Source: Candidatus Helarchaeota archaeon (lineage in GTDB: Archaea > Asgardarchaeota > Lokiarchaeia > Helarchaeales > RDOG01). Taken from it: a stretch of DNA of 64,000 bases. The stretch spans positions 702,451 to 766,450 of the forward strand of contig JAHPZH010000003.1 in NCBI GenBank assembly GCA_019058315.1, read 5' to 3'. Made by a program: the position numbers and the translations under genes. Below, piece after piece: positions 52,801 through 62,323 of this stretch. Position 1 is the first letter of the stretch, and each line of letters begins with the position of its first letter. The notes beneath the pieces were generated by a model. It worked only from the letters and a program-made list of their open reading frames with translations, was not told where the DNA came from and made no database searches.

Positions 52801-55800
52801 TTAAATTGCAAACGGCAAATTTAAAAGATCCCAAATAATCGTTTTATCTTCCCTATCATATATTATTGTATCTAATTTAGTGAAAACAGTGTGGCGGATC
52901 TTGTCCGTAATGGTCTCGTCCTCCACTATTTTCACTAAGAGGTCGAAAAGCACTTCCTTATCCACATCATCACAACATAGTGTGGATTTTATAAATTCAC
53001 ATATGTATTCTATAGTATCTTCTGATTTAACTGTTTTAACAAGGTTAAAGAATTTGTCATTTATTTCCTCCCATTTCAATTGTATATTGCTTAAAGTTCT
53101 ATAATATTCTTTTTGAAAAATATCATCAGTATCTTGAGCAAAATTCCAGATTATATGTCCTATCTTAATTTTTCTACTTAATTTAAGCAATGGAAAATAA
53201 ATTAGTGGATTTAGATCTTGTAATAAAATTGATACTAATTTGGAAGATTCTAGATTATCACCTTCTAAGAAATTTAACATAATCTCAAAAAATATATTTG
53301 AAACAATTTTGTTTAAAGGGTGGGTTAAATAAAATACAGATTTATTTTTTTTGTACTCAGTAATCAACCCATTATAAATCTGAGATAAATGGGTTTGTTC
53401 AATGACTCCAAGTGATAAAGCAATAAATAAAAATCTACCCATGTGAAATATATTAACCCTTTCTGGAAAAATATCCAATATTTTTTCAAATAAATTTTTA
53501 AATCTAGTTTTTAATTTAGCAGAATCATCTGAAAGTCTCTCAAAATAAAAAATAACATTCTCAGATAGTATGATTTGACTTTTAGAATGTTTAATCTCAT
53601 TCTCAATAATATCAAAAATTAGATTTGTTGTTTCCAAATTACTCTTAAATGTAATATTTGGGGATAAGTAATAATGAACAGCTGAAAAATTATGTTCTTC
53701 AAACCATTTATTTATCTTTAAAATAGAATTTAGATTAGAAAAATCTTTCATTAAAGGTGTGCAATCATATGTTAACCAAATTTTAAATTTCAATGGGTCT
53801 ATTTCTTTATTGATAATCCCTGACTCGATTAAATTATTTAATTCTTGAATATCCTCTTGAAATTTCCCAACATCCCTATATTTTTCAATTAAATTTTTTA
53901 AATCTTTATGTAAATTTTTTACATCCTCAACATTTACAAAAAATCCAAAAAGATATCTTATTTCTTCATTAAAAAATGAAAATTCCAGTGTTTCATAAAA
54001 TTTCGATAATTTTTGAAAAAGTTCTTCGTCGGTTGGATTGATCATCAATTCAAAGATGTTAACTAGATACTTTATTACGCTATTAGAATCGTTTGAATAA
54101 AAATCAATAAATTTTTCAATAAGATTTTGTTCTTGGTCAATTAATTTTTTAATTTCTGGATAAATTATATATGGTATTAATATTCTATAATGTTTAAAAT
54201 TTCTAAATCCACGAAATATAATTACTGCCTTATTAAGTAAATAAATAAGGTGTACAACACTCCAAAGCAAGAGATTTTTTTTCAAGTTTTGATTATTCTT
54301 TACTTTTTCTTTTAAATATCTCCTTAAATCGTCATATTCTTCAATCGACCATCTTTTAGTTAGGTAAGACCCCTTAATTAAATTCAAAACTATTAATAAA
54401 TATCCGTTAATAGAAATACCAGTGTCAATATAATACTTGACATTGAGAATTGAAAGATTTATTTGCGATGCAACTTTTTCTAATCCAATATTTATGATTG
54501 AATTTTCTAAAAATTCTATTACCCACTTTTCATTTATATTATTTAAAATACCATTTTTAAGTGTTATAAACATTAAGTTCTTTAATTCTGAGTTCTGCCT
54601 TATTACTTCTAATATTTTTTCATCGAATCCAAACATATGAATATAAAATTCAATTAATCTAGATAATATAATCCCTTTATTTGATTCTATTTGTCTGTCT
54701 AACCAATCCTTAATAATTTGCCTATTTTCAAAATTTTTAAATGCTTCAGAAACCCACTTTATATCCCAATAAGGTATTTTCATATGGAGTAAAGATAATC
54801 CATATTCAATTACCTCTTTTTCAATAATAGAATTTTCAAATATTTTATCTCCTATCATACTAATGATTATTATTGTTCCCCTTCTTAATATATAATCAAA
54901 GTCTGTATCATCAATTTTCTTACAAATTTCAAATATTTTACCAATTTTATCAGGAAATTTTCTATTAATCCTCCCTGCTAGAAAAAAGGCAACGTTCATC
55001 CAATGTCTTTTTAACACAATTCCTTCAAATCTGTTGAAAATTTCATTTTCATTTCTTTTTATATCGCATAAATAAGCTGCTGCCAAAAATTCTCTAATTA
55101 CTGATATTGTAAAACCAAACTTTTCTGCTTTTGGACTCTCAATTAAGACTAATCGCTCACATGATTCTATAAATATCCGTTCCACTAATTCTTGCAAATC
55201 CTCTTCTCTTATTTTGTCTTCTTTTAAAACAAGATAGTAGTAACGGCAATATTTTTTAATTTGCTCTTTAAATTCTTCACTTCCCATAAGAGCAGACGAG
55301 CTTTGTTCTTCCATTCTTTTATGTAAAATAAATCCAAGGTATTTATGAAAACCTAAAATCAGTTCTTTATCTGTTGTTAATAAGAAAGACCGCAACTCTT
55401 TTTCGCGATCATAGACAGCATCAAGATAACGTTGATATAATTCTTCACGACGGGCTGGTGGCGAACCTTCTTTCAAGATAATAATTAATAAAATTGAAGT
55501 TTGATAAGGATTTTTAATAAGTAGATTTACGTTCTTATTTTTTAGACACTCTTCAAATTTTTCTTGTATTCTACTAATTTCCTCTGAATTTAATTTTAAT
55601 GCTCTAATCCATCTTCCTAAAAATTTTCTGGCTTTTTTTTCATCAAAAGGTTTTATTTCTAATTGAACTAAATTTAAAAAATTTAATTCTTCTGAGTAAC
55701 TATGAGGTCTAGAACTAAAAATAATTCTTAGATCACCATTTAATTGATTCCTTATAATATCAATAAAATTTCTGATATTTTCAAAAGTTTTCTCTCTTAA

Positions 55801-57234
55801 ATTGGAGTCAGGAATTTCATCTAACCCGTCCAATAATATTAAAACCTTATTTTTCTTAATAAATTCATGAATATCGTCATATGTCCTCGTAGTTACATTA
55901 TAAATAAAATCTCTCAGATAATGAAATAAATTATAATTAAATTTTCTATTTGACAACTCTTCTGCATAATCTTTAAGAAATATTAAAAAGGGAATTCGAT
56001 AAGGCAATTGACTATTTATTTGGACTTCATCTATATCTTCTAGTAGCTCAGACAATTTTCCAATAATATTAGCACAATATAATTGATTAGTGAATTGAAG
56101 TAATGTAGATTTTCCTGATGCAGGACCTCCCAGAACTAATATATCGGGATATTCTTCATTTAATAAAAATTTATGGGCTAATTTTTCTGGAATTCTCGGA
56201 AATTTTTCTGGAAATTTACCTTTTACATCCAAATCGATAAAAATCTTTTCTATTCTTATATTAGTATTTACTTTTCCACTTAAATAATATAATTTCGTAT
56301 TTTGGTTTGTATTATAACACTCTCGACAAAATATCTTAGTTGTGTCATCTATTTCTATATCATAAATTTGTTCTTCTGAGTCTTGATTTTTTATCAACCA
56401 TTCTATAAATTCAAAACAGAATTTTCCGACTGCCCTCGATGCTTCAATTTTATTTTCATCTTTATAGGGCGTTCCTCTTGAATCCGGATCGGCATTATCC
56501 ATTACGATACGGATATCTACCCATTCTATATTTCGGTAATTTTCTAAAACTTGAGCTGCACCAGCTACTTCCATTTCTATTCCATATAACTTCCATTCTA
56601 TATGTTTTAACGCATCTATTGGATCTTTTAATATATCTTCCCCTTTTTTGGGAGTATCTGCATCTAGTATGTTACCAGAAATTATTTTGCCATTATTCAG
56701 ACATTTAAATTTATTTTGAGGTCTTTCCTTAAGATGAGAAAAAAAATCTCCAGAGAGTTTTTCTCCCCAATTTTTAGATTCAAAAAATCTTTCTACTAAA
56801 TCTACTAACATTTTAGTGGGTCTATAAGGTTCACTATCCATTTTTTCTCCATTATCTGTCTTCTTAACCAAATCATAAGTAATTATTTGTTCAGGTACTA
56901 TCATATCTCCGATAAATACCTTCTTTGAATAAAAACCACCACAAACACCTATAATAAATACAAATCTTGGTTGCCATATTTTTAAGGCTTCTGTTAACAG
57001 ATTTTGTGTTTTTCTAAGTCCTGATTTGATTGGACATATCAGAACAATTGTAAATTCTTTATTTTCTAATTTGATTTTTCCAATATCATAAGGATGAATA
57101 AAATCGGTAAATTTTGGAATCACATTCGTAATTTTATTTGGTAAAAATTCTAGGATTGCATTACGTTCCTCTGTTGTTGGTGCAATAATAATTGCTTCTA
57201 CTTTTATTGGCAAATTTTTCTTTTTATCATCCAT
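52801..57234 (-). CDS. PNP-NACHT NLR-like protein
   Basis: This 1477-residue protein has three parts. Residues 8-285 are a purine-nucleoside-phosphorylase/MTA-nucleosidase domain (EAIIIAPTTEERNAI; FIIGVCGGF 93-101; GIEMEVAGAAQVLE 218-231; IRIVMDNAD 241-249). Residues 360-560 are a NACHT NTPase (Walker A GGPASGKST 369-377, Walker B VLILLDGLDEI 464-474, SSRP 507-510). The remaining 900 residues are a helical repeat sensor. In bacteria and fungi, PNP domains in such proteins destroy nucleotides or ATP after the sensor fires; the same mode is likely here. ATG 57234 lies eight bases after ggaga. It is most likely an intracellular anti-virus sentinel. Confidence 0.88.
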   Translation of the reverse strand: MDDKKKNLPIKVEAIIIAPTTEERNAILEFLPNKITNVIPKFTDFIHPYDIGKIKLENKEFTIVLICPIKSGLRKTQNLLTEALKIWQPRFVFIIGVCGGFYSKKVFIGDMIVPEQIITYDLVKKTDNGEKMDSEPYRPTKMLVDLVERFFESKNWGEKLSGDFFSHLKERPQNKFKCLNNGKIISGNILDADTPKKGEDILKDPIDALKHIEWKLYGIEMEVAGAAQVLENYRNIEWVDIRIVMDNADPDSRGTPYKDENKIEASRAVGKFCFEFIEWLIKNQDSEEQIYDIEIDDTTKIFCRECYNTNQNTKLYYLSGKVNTNIRIEKIFIDLDVKGKFPEKFPRIPEKLAHKFLLNEEYPDILVLGGPASGKSTLLQFTNQLYCANIIGKLSELLEDIDEVQINSQLPYRIPFLIFLKDYAEELSNRKFNYNLFHYLRDFIYNVTTRTYDDIHEFIKKNKVLILLDGLDEIPDSNLREKTFENIRNFIDIIRNQLNGDLRIIFSSRPHSYSEELNFLNLVQLEIKPFDEKKARKFLGRWIRALKLNSEEISRIQEKFEECLKNKNVNLLIKNPYQTSILLIIILKEGSPPARREELYQRYLDAVYDREKELRSFLLTTDKELILGFHKYLGFILHKRMEEQSSSALMGSEEFKEQIKKYCRYYYLVLKEDKIREEDLQELVERIFIESCERLVLIESPKAEKFGFTISVIREFLAAAYLCDIKRNENEIFNRFEGIVLKRHWMNVAFFLAGRINRKFPDKIGKIFEICKKIDDTDFDYILRRGTIIIISMIGDKIFENSIIEKEVIEYGLSLLHMKIPYWDIKWVSEAFKNFENRQIIKDWLDRQIESNKGIILSRLIEFYIHMFGFDEKILEVIRQNSELKNLMFITLKNGILNNINEKWVIEFLENSIINIGLEKVASQINLSILNVKYYIDTGISINGYLLIVLNLIKGSYLTKRWSIEEYDDLRRYLKEKVKNNQNLKKNLLLWSVVHLIYLLNKAVIIFRGFRNFKHYRILIPYIIYPEIKKLIDQEQNLIEKFIDFYSNDSNSVIKYLVNIFELMINPTDEELFQKLSKFYETLEFSFFNEEIRYLFGFFVNVEDVKNLHKDLKNLIEKYRDVGKFQEDIQELNNLIESGIINKEIDPLKFKIWLTYDCTPLMKDFSNLNSILKINKWFEEHNFSAVHYYLSPNITFKSNLETTNLIFDIIENEIKHSKSQIILSENVIFYFERLSDDSAKLKTRFKNLFEKILDIFPERVNIFHMGRFLFIALSLGVIEQTHLSQIYNGLITEYKKNKSVFYLTHPLNKIVSNIFFEIMLNFLEGDNLESSKLVSILLQDLNPLIYFPLLKLSRKIKIGHIIWNFAQDTDDIFQKEYYRTLSNIQLKWEEINDKFFNLVKTVKSEDTIEYICEFIKSTLCCDDVDKEVLFDLLVKIVEDETITDKIRHTVFTKLDTIIYDREDKTIIWDLLNLPFAI

Positions 57235-57509
57235 TTTAGCATTCTCCTATCCCTAATAAGAAATATCGAATGTATTAAATTTAATCTTACATTCTAAAAT
57301 ACTAATTAATGTCAACACATATTATTCCAATCTCTCCATAAATATATCTCCTTTTAAGATCGTTTTAAAATCCTCCACATGTAAATTTAAATTATTATTA
57401 TTTGATTCGAGATATGTTATCTTTAATGTAATATTCTTTTTTCTAATGATTCAGTGATACAAAAGAAACGCGCTTAGTTTATTTATTACTTATATCCTTT
57501 TTTTGAGAA
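57235..57509. other. intergenic region upstream of PNP-NACHT
   Basis: About 275 AT-rich bases that must hold the PNP-NACHT promoter. No coding frame or clear repeat is visible. Confidence 0.3.
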
Positions 57510-57698
57510 TTATGATAATATTTCTTTAAAATCTGTTTTATGATTTGCTAAATATTCAATTATTGCATGTCTCATAATATCTGATTTTGAGGGAAATTTC
57601 TTACTCTCAACTAATCTCTCCAATTGTTCGTTAATATGTCTCACTACATGAACAGTGACTATTATCGTTTCTTCTGAAATATCAGGTATATGACCACG
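57510..57698 (-). CDS. ribbon-helix-helix protein without a normal start codon
   Basis: The frame of up to 62 residues reads as a CopG/NikR-type RHH protein: EETIIVTVHVVRHINEQLER, then SKKFPSKSDIMRHAIIEYLA. The frame begins after a stop at 57699-57701 and contains no ATG, GTG or TTG before the RHH strand. Either an ATA/ATT codon (57689 or 57680) is used, or the gene has lost its start and is a relic. It could be an antitoxin-type regulator. Confidence 0.5.
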   Translation of the reverse strand, partial: RGHIPDISEETIIVTVHVVRHINEQLERLVESKKFPSKSDIMRHAIIEYLANHKTDFKEILS

Positions 57699-57740
57699 TT
57701 AATAAATCGGGCTCAAAAAATGGAGAAACATCATTCAATT

Positions 57741-58442
57741 TTAAATTGAAAGATTATTTTCAATATTTACTTCTAAATATTTCAAAGGTAAGATTTCATA
57801 CCTGCCATTTTTACTAAAATTTAATTGGCTCATTCCCCTAAATTTCGTGATATAAGCACCAAAGATACGAAGAATCATATTTGGTTTAATATTCTGAATT
57901 TTCTCATCCCAAAGAGCACATTTAATACACCCAGTCTCATCTCCCAACACTGCGTTAGCAACCTTGTGCATTTTTCCGTCCTTTTCTAATCTTACATGCT
58001 TGAGATTATTGACATCCAATACTTTAACTTTTTCTAAATTAATGTTAGTGGTCTTGTGTTTTAGACGGGATATTTTTACGAATTTAAATCCCGGATAATC
58101 GTCTCTTTTCACAAGATTTTCATCTTCTCCATCATCTAATATTGACCATTTACCGTATTTTCCGATATTCAAAAATAATGTTCCATTAAACTCACTGACA
58201 TACCCATTTTCTATAAGAAGGCTATTGCCAAGAGCGATTTTATCTATTACAAACCCCCATACCGTTAAAATCATTGTTCCGGTCTCATCTCTAACCTTAT
58301 ATTCTGCAACTCGTTGTTTCTTATTATTCTTTTTGATTCGAACCATTCGTTCTGATACAAGTTCTAAGATTTTTACTTTAATATTAACACCCCTAGATTC
58401 AGAATTTAAATCTTGAATTTTAATCAGGTCCAAGATACTCAA
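57741..58442 (-). CDS. two-OB-fold ssDNA-binding (RPA/SSB-like) protein
   Basis: The 233-residue protein has two OB folds. The first lies near residues 10-105 (GVNIKVKILELVSERMVRIK, EYKVRDETGTMILTVWG, GNSLLIENGYVSEFNG). The second lies near 125-220 (NINLEKVKVLDVNNLKHVRL, NAVLGDETGCIKCALWDEKI, ILRIFGAYITKFRG). This is the pattern of archaeal RPA-like SSBs. Its start overlaps the stop of the RadA-like gene (ttga), so the pair is one operon. It probably coats single strands for the RadA-like partner. No C-terminal zinc finger is present. Confidence 0.85.
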   Translation of the reverse strand: MSILDLIKIQDLNSESRGVNIKVKILELVSERMVRIKKNNKKQRVAEYKVRDETGTMILTVWGFVIDKIALGNSLLIENGYVSEFNGTLFLNIGKYGKWSILDDGEDENLVKRDDYPGFKFVKISRLKHKTTNINLEKVKVLDVNNLKHVRLEKDGKMHKVANAVLGDETGCIKCALWDEKIQNIKPNMILRIFGAYITKFRGMSQLNFSKNGRYEILPLKYLEVNIENNLSI

Positions 58443-59479
58443 CCCCTTATTTCATCCTGTATAAACCCAGCACCCAATAAATAGACGGAGCAAGATTTTC
58501 GAATGATATCATTACGTTCACCAACAATAAATAATCGTTTATTTGAATCGAATTCATCAAACCTCATCTCAATGCGGGTGACTTCAGCAATCAATTTATA
58601 AAGTGTTGGTACTGTAATGAAATGGTCAGTTTCATTACATAAAAAGACCGTAGCGTTATGTTCCCTTGCAACTTCAACCAAGCGGTCGATTATTTTATTA
58701 TAAATGTCTTTTTCAATAAATAAGTGAATATTTTTCAGATTGAACGTAGTCGTTATGCTGTCGATAAAGATGAGGTTTGCATCAGTGTCACTAATAGTAG
58801 AACTTAAATCATATTTAACAAATGAGTATAGTTCTTCAATTGAGGATATTGAAATCAAAATAACATTGTTTATAATTTCAGTATGGTCAATTCCAAATCT
58901 TTTCGACATTTCAATAATGTGGTCTTCGCTGAAATTTCTTCCGGTGTCCATATAGATTACTGAACTTTTGGGTACCTCATCTTTATGTGAAATAAATGTG
59001 TTACAAATTAGTTGATGAAATAGGCTTGTCTTCCCAACTTTTCTTAGCCCATAAATTTCATAAAGCATCTGTGTAGAAAAGCCATTCTCAAGAACCGCAT
59101 CGAGTTTTTTACTTCCGCTTGAGAAGAAATGGGGTTTTTTTAAAGTCTGTACCTTTTCTTTGTATTCACCAAAGGGCTTTTCATTAATTACAGAATTTGA
59201 ATTTGAGTCTATAAATTTTTGAGTTTGCTTATTGAGCTTATTTTGGGCTTTTTCGTGAATTTCCCAAGCTTTGGCACCTGAAAGTCTGTATTTACGGAAT
59301 ATTGCAACTATCTCAGCACCTAAACGATTTGCTAAATCCATTACTGTAAAAATTTTTTCTCTTGTCAATATGTCTTTAATTGTCACAATTCCATCAGCGG
59401 CTAAGGCATCGATTAACTCCTCGTTAGTTGAGATATCTTCAATTTTATCATTAACACCAGCTATTTTATCTAAACTCAT
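58439..59479 (-). CDS. RadA-like RecA-family ATPase
   Basis: An N-terminal helix-hairpin-helix-type region (about 5-85) is followed by a RecA core: Walker A GLRKVGKT (about 144-151), Walker B LIFIDS (about 236-241), and the VAREHNATVFLCNETDHF strand. It resembles RadA/RadB and other archaeal Rad51 paralogues but is clearly divergent (GLRKVGKT rather than GEFGSGKT). I use ATG 59479, while GTG 59494 is also possible. It forms an operon with the OB-fold protein. It may belong to the element's recombination functions, since the giant fusion ends in a degenerate domain of the same fold. Confidence 0.85.
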   Translation of the reverse strand: MSLDKIAGVNDKIEDISTNEELIDALAADGIVTIKDILTREKIFTVMDLANRLGAEIVAIFRKYRLSGAKAWEIHEKAQNKLNKQTQKFIDSNSNSVINEKPFGEYKEKVQTLKKPHFFSSGSKKLDAVLENGFSTQMLYEIYGLRKVGKTSLFHQLICNTFISHKDEVPKSSVIYMDTGRNFSEDHIIEMSKRFGIDHTEIINNVILISISSIEELYSFVKYDLSSTISDTDANLIFIDSITTTFNLKNIHLFIEKDIYNKIIDRLVEVAREHNATVFLCNETDHFITVPTLYKLIAEVTRIEMRFDEFDSNKRLFIVGERNDIIRKSCSVYLLGAGFIQDEIRG

Positions 59480-59530
59480 AATCAATAGTTTCACCTTTTA
59501 ATAACAGAATTTTATCAAGCTAGAGAATCT

Positions 59531-59540
59531 CTTTATAAAT
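59531..59540 (-). promoter_or_regulatory. TATA-like box of the RadA-like operon
   Basis: On the minus strand the sequence atttataaag lies about 37-46 bases before the GTG at 59494, a normal archaeal promoter distance. Confidence 0.4.
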
Positions 59541-59666
59541 CTTTTTGTCGTGCCAAGGTTATCCGAAGACAAGATTACAGTAGATATTTTAAAGAAATTA
59601 ATTGAATATCGAAAATTTTTAGAGGCAAATAATGCACTTTAAAGAAAAAATTGAAAATTATATTAA

Positions 59667-59891
59667 TTAAATAATTCCATAAAACCAGGGAATCACACCA
59701 GCAAACATTAGAGCGTTGATTACTACACCTAATGCACCGAGAATAAGTCCAATTAATCCTAAATTTTCATTGTTTGCATACGCATAAAAACCCAAGATTA
59801 ATGCTATAAAACAGGGAATGAAGATTGGAAAAATTAGTCCTATCGCTCCCAATATAATGGCAATAATTGAAATTGTTGTTTCTTTCTCCAT
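59667..59891 (-). CDS. small two-helix membrane protein (DUF4190-like)
   Basis: The 74-residue protein has two membrane helices (IIAIILGAIGLIFPIFIPCF, LGLIGLILGALGVVINALMF) joined by a short polar turn, the pattern of DUF4190 proteins. It stands alone; ATG lies behind an AT-rich leader. Confidence 0.7.
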   Translation of the reverse strand: MEKETTISIIAIILGAIGLIFPIFIPCFIALILGFYAYANNENLGLIGLILGALGVVINALMFAGVIPWFYGII

Positions 59892-60037
59892 ATATTTAAC
59901 TCCTAAATTATTTTAATAAAAGAAATATATATTAATGATAATAATTTTAAAAACTATTTTAAATAATTTATGAATTTACCAAAAAAATAGATTAATAAAA
60001 AGAATTTTTTTCTATCAATAACTGAAATAATATTGAA

Positions 60038-60967
60038 TTACATATTATTTTTTATCACTAGTTTATCTTGGCTTTTTATTATTTTTCCTTCATGTTCTAA
60101 TTTATCTAAATGTTGTGAAATTTGATTTTTTTCACCATAATCCTGCCATAATCTATCTGCAAGGTTAGTTGATCGATTTTTAACTGTAATATGAAGTTTC
60201 ACTAATTTTTCAAGTGTATTGTGTCCATTTTCAATTAGATTAAGTATTTTATTATCCCTATCTAAAAGTTGAGAAAGTCTACTTTTGTATTTTTCTTTAA
60301 TTCCTTCTTCTACAGGATCAAGGTGTCCAGATAAGACCATTTTTAGGTTTAGAGAGATCAATCTTTGATATGTATTAATATAATCCAATAAACTCGCTCT
60401 AGCATTACCATACCAAAGACTTTCAAAACCCATATCACCTGCAAATAAAATTTTTTCATCTAATAAAAAACAGCAATGACCAAGAGTATGACCAGGTGAA
60501 AAAATTACTTTTAATATATGATTCCCCAAATCAAATATTTCATTATCAATTATGGTCTTATCTACTTTACAACCCCCTTCAAAATTCCACCATTTCAGAC
60601 GTTGCTTCCAATATTCCTCAAACTCGTCCGCGAAACTCCCTGCTTGTTTTTTTAAACCATCAATTGATTCGACTGCGGCTCTATCTTTTTCATGGATCAT
60701 TAATTTTGCTTTTGTAAGAGATTTCATGAATTTATTCTTTCCACTATGGTCTAGATGGCAATGCGTATTTAAAATTATATCTATTTTACTAATATCTATT
60801 TTATTTTTCTCGAAAAATCGTAAAATTTCTTTTTTTGAAGAGACAAAACCAGTATCAATTAAAATTGTATGATTACTTCCAAAAATTAGATAATTATTCA
60901 TTGAAATGAATCTGAGTTTAGTTTCAATCTTATAAATGGAGTCATTAATTTTTATTAATTCAAGCAT
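60038..60967 (-). CDS. metallo-beta-lactamase-fold hydrolase with C-terminal winged helix
   Basis: This is a hydrolase with the two-metal site intact: H69-C-H71-L-D73-H74 (NTHCHLDHSG), a histidine in SPGHTLGH, an aspartate in LFAGDMGF and a final histidine in VLSGHLDP. The last 70 residues form a winged-helix-like unit (LNLIENGHNTLEKLVKLHIT, HLDKLEHEGKIIK), as in LACTB2-like enzymes. At 309 residues it is complete. The ATG directly follows the stop of the coiled-coil gene upstream. The substrate could be a thioester or nucleic acid. Confidence 0.9.
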   Translation of the reverse strand: MLELIKINDSIYKIETKLRFISMNNYLIFGSNHTILIDTGFVSSKKEILRFFEKNKIDISKIDIILNTHCHLDHSGKNKFMKSLTKAKLMIHEKDRAAVESIDGLKKQAGSFADEFEEYWKQRLKWWNFEGGCKVDKTIIDNEIFDLGNHILKVIFSPGHTLGHCCFLLDEKILFAGDMGFESLWYGNARASLLDYINTYQRLISLNLKMVLSGHLDPVEEGIKEKYKSRLSQLLDRDNKILNLIENGHNTLEKLVKLHITVKNRSTNLADRLWQDYGEKNQISQHLDKLEHEGKIIKSQDKLVIKNNM

Positions 60968-61420
60968 TTATTTACCTCTTTGAGCAAGACTAATAGCTTT
61001 CTTTTTGAATGCTTCGCTTCTCTCCTTTTCATCCATTTCTAGAGCATATCTTGCAGCGAAATTGTAGTATTTACTCGCATCATCCCATCGACCTTCAGTT
61101 ATAGCTACTTCAGCTATCTCCAAAGCCTCATTTATTTGTCCTTCTAATTTTTCAATATTTTTCGCGGCTTTAAGACGTTGTTTTTCTATTTTTGCTTTAT
61201 TTCTTATTCTTAATTCTCGATTTTTTAATTCATTTGATCGATCAATTAATTCCCTAGCAAATTCTAAGTCTCCAATATCTTTTGATAGATTACTCGCTAA
61301 TTTATAAAGTCTAGCTGCATCTAGAATTCTAAATTCATCCTCTGCTAATTTAGCCTCGTCCAGAACCTTTTTTCTTTCAGCTTCTAATGCATTTTTCTGG
61401 TTTTTCTTTTGTTTACCCAT
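60968..61420 (-). CDS. coiled-coil/TPR-like protein
   Basis: This 150-residue, highly charged helical protein has two TPR-like pairs (ILDAARLYKLASNLSKDIGD, GRWDDASKYYNFAARYALEM). It resembles the protein at 4485. It lies between a VOC gene (7 bases upstream) and the MBL hydrolase (no gap), so all are likely co-translated. Its role is unknown, perhaps a scaffold. Confidence 0.75.
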   Translation of the reverse strand: MGKQKKNQKNALEAERKKVLDEAKLAEDEFRILDAARLYKLASNLSKDIGDLEFARELIDRSNELKNRELRIRNKAKIEKQRLKAAKNIEKLEGQINEALEIAEVAITEGRWDDASKYYNFAARYALEMDEKERSEAFKKKAISLAQRGK

Positions 61421-61427
61421 TCTATTT

Positions 61428-61868
61428 TCAAGTTTTTTTTACTTTTACTTGCATTACTTCCAAAACATAACCTAAAGTATCGACAGTATCAAAATATGCT
61501 ATCTTAAGTCCTGCTACAATCCCATTAAATAATTGTTTTATACCCTTTGATTCTAATTCTTTTATTGCTTCTTCAATATCCTCTACGTATAATCCTAGGT
61601 GATGAATTCCACCATTAGGATTTTTTTCTAAAAAATCGTCATAAACAGCTTTACCTTCAAGTTTTTGCATAATTTCTATCTGCATTTCACCAATAGTGGC
61701 AAAAGCTAATCTTTCTTTAATTGGATCTATTTTTTCTTTATAAATATTCTTTCTAGTTTTTACATCTAGCGTATTCATTTCAGATAATCCAAAAATATCT
61801 TTAAAATGTTCAACTTTTTCGGAAATATCTTTAAATACTAATCCAATATGCCTAATTTCACCTTTCAT
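61428..61868 (-). CDS. VOC-family protein, methylmalonyl-CoA epimerase-like, copy 2
   Basis: This 146-residue vicinal-oxygen-chelate protein resembles methylmalonyl-CoA epimerase, with metal-ligand candidates H in IRHIGLV, Q in MQIEIMQ, H in HHLGLYVED and E in YVLEVMQVK. ATG is preceded by aggagtg. It forms a tandem pair with the next VOC gene; the two are about half identical. A mutase is not seen in the window, so epimerase activity is only likely. Confidence 0.82.
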   Translation of the reverse strand: MKGEIRHIGLVFKDISEKVEHFKDIFGLSEMNTLDVKTRKNIYKEKIDPIKERLAFATIGEMQIEIMQKLEGKAVYDDFLEKNPNGGIHHLGLYVEDIEEAIKELESKGIKQLFNGIVAGLKIAYFDTVDTLGYVLEVMQVKVKKT

Positions 61869-61882
61869 TTAATTCACTCCTC

Positions 61883-62323
61883 TTAAGTTTTTTTACTTTT
61901 CACCTCAATTAATTCCAATATATAACCAAGTAAGTCGGTTGTATCAAAATACGCAAATCTTAGCCCAACGACGATACCATTCCAAATTTGTTTTATACCC
62001 TTTGATTCCCATTCCTTAATAGCTTCTTCAAATTTATCAGTATAGACGCCCAAATGGTGAATTCCTCTTCCACCTTTTTCCAAGAATGAATCATAAACTG
62101 TTTTACCTTCAAGGGGTTGAATAAATTCGACTTGTGTATTACCAATCATCGCTAAGGCAAAACGTAATTTGATAGGGTTTTCTAATTTTTCTTTAAACAT
62201 ATTTTTTTTAATTTTAGCATCAAGAATATCGACTTTTTCTAATCCAAACACCTTTTTAAAATTTTCAACAGGTTCAGAAATGTCTTTATATACCAATCCA
62301 ATTTGTCTTATTTCACCAATCAT
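61883..62323 (-). CDS. VOC-family protein, methylmalonyl-CoA epimerase-like, copy 1
   Basis: This is a paralogue of the preceding protein. Here the first ligand is glutamine (IRQIGLVYKD) instead of histidine; the other three (Q/E in TQVEFIQ, H in HHLGVYTD, E in YILELIEV) remain. That could alter metal binding or indicate a non-catalytic partner in a heterodimer. ATG follows the stop of the membrane-protein gene directly. Confidence 0.8.
   Translation of the reverse strand: MIGEIRQIGLVYKDISEPVENFKKVFGLEKVDILDAKIKKNMFKEKLENPIKLRFALAMIGNTQVEFIQPLEGKTVYDSFLEKGGRGIHHLGVYTDKFEEAIKEWESKGIKQIWNGIVVGLRFAYFDTTDLLGYILELIEVKSKKT

Larger units (their letters stand above)
19712..59500. mobile_element. putative integrated element and defence island (borders uncertain)
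   Basis: Between the broken CoA-synthetase gene and the RadA/OB operon lie a helicase-Cas1-DHH fusion, an AEP primase, RHH and winged-helix regulators, an origin-like repeat region, many nucleases and NLR-like defence genes, partial gene duplications and long non-coding gaps. Genes of two base compositions alternate. This is the picture of an integrated replicative element that has gathered defence cargo. No terminal repeats or attachment sites were found, so the limits are only bracketing values. Confidence 0.4.
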
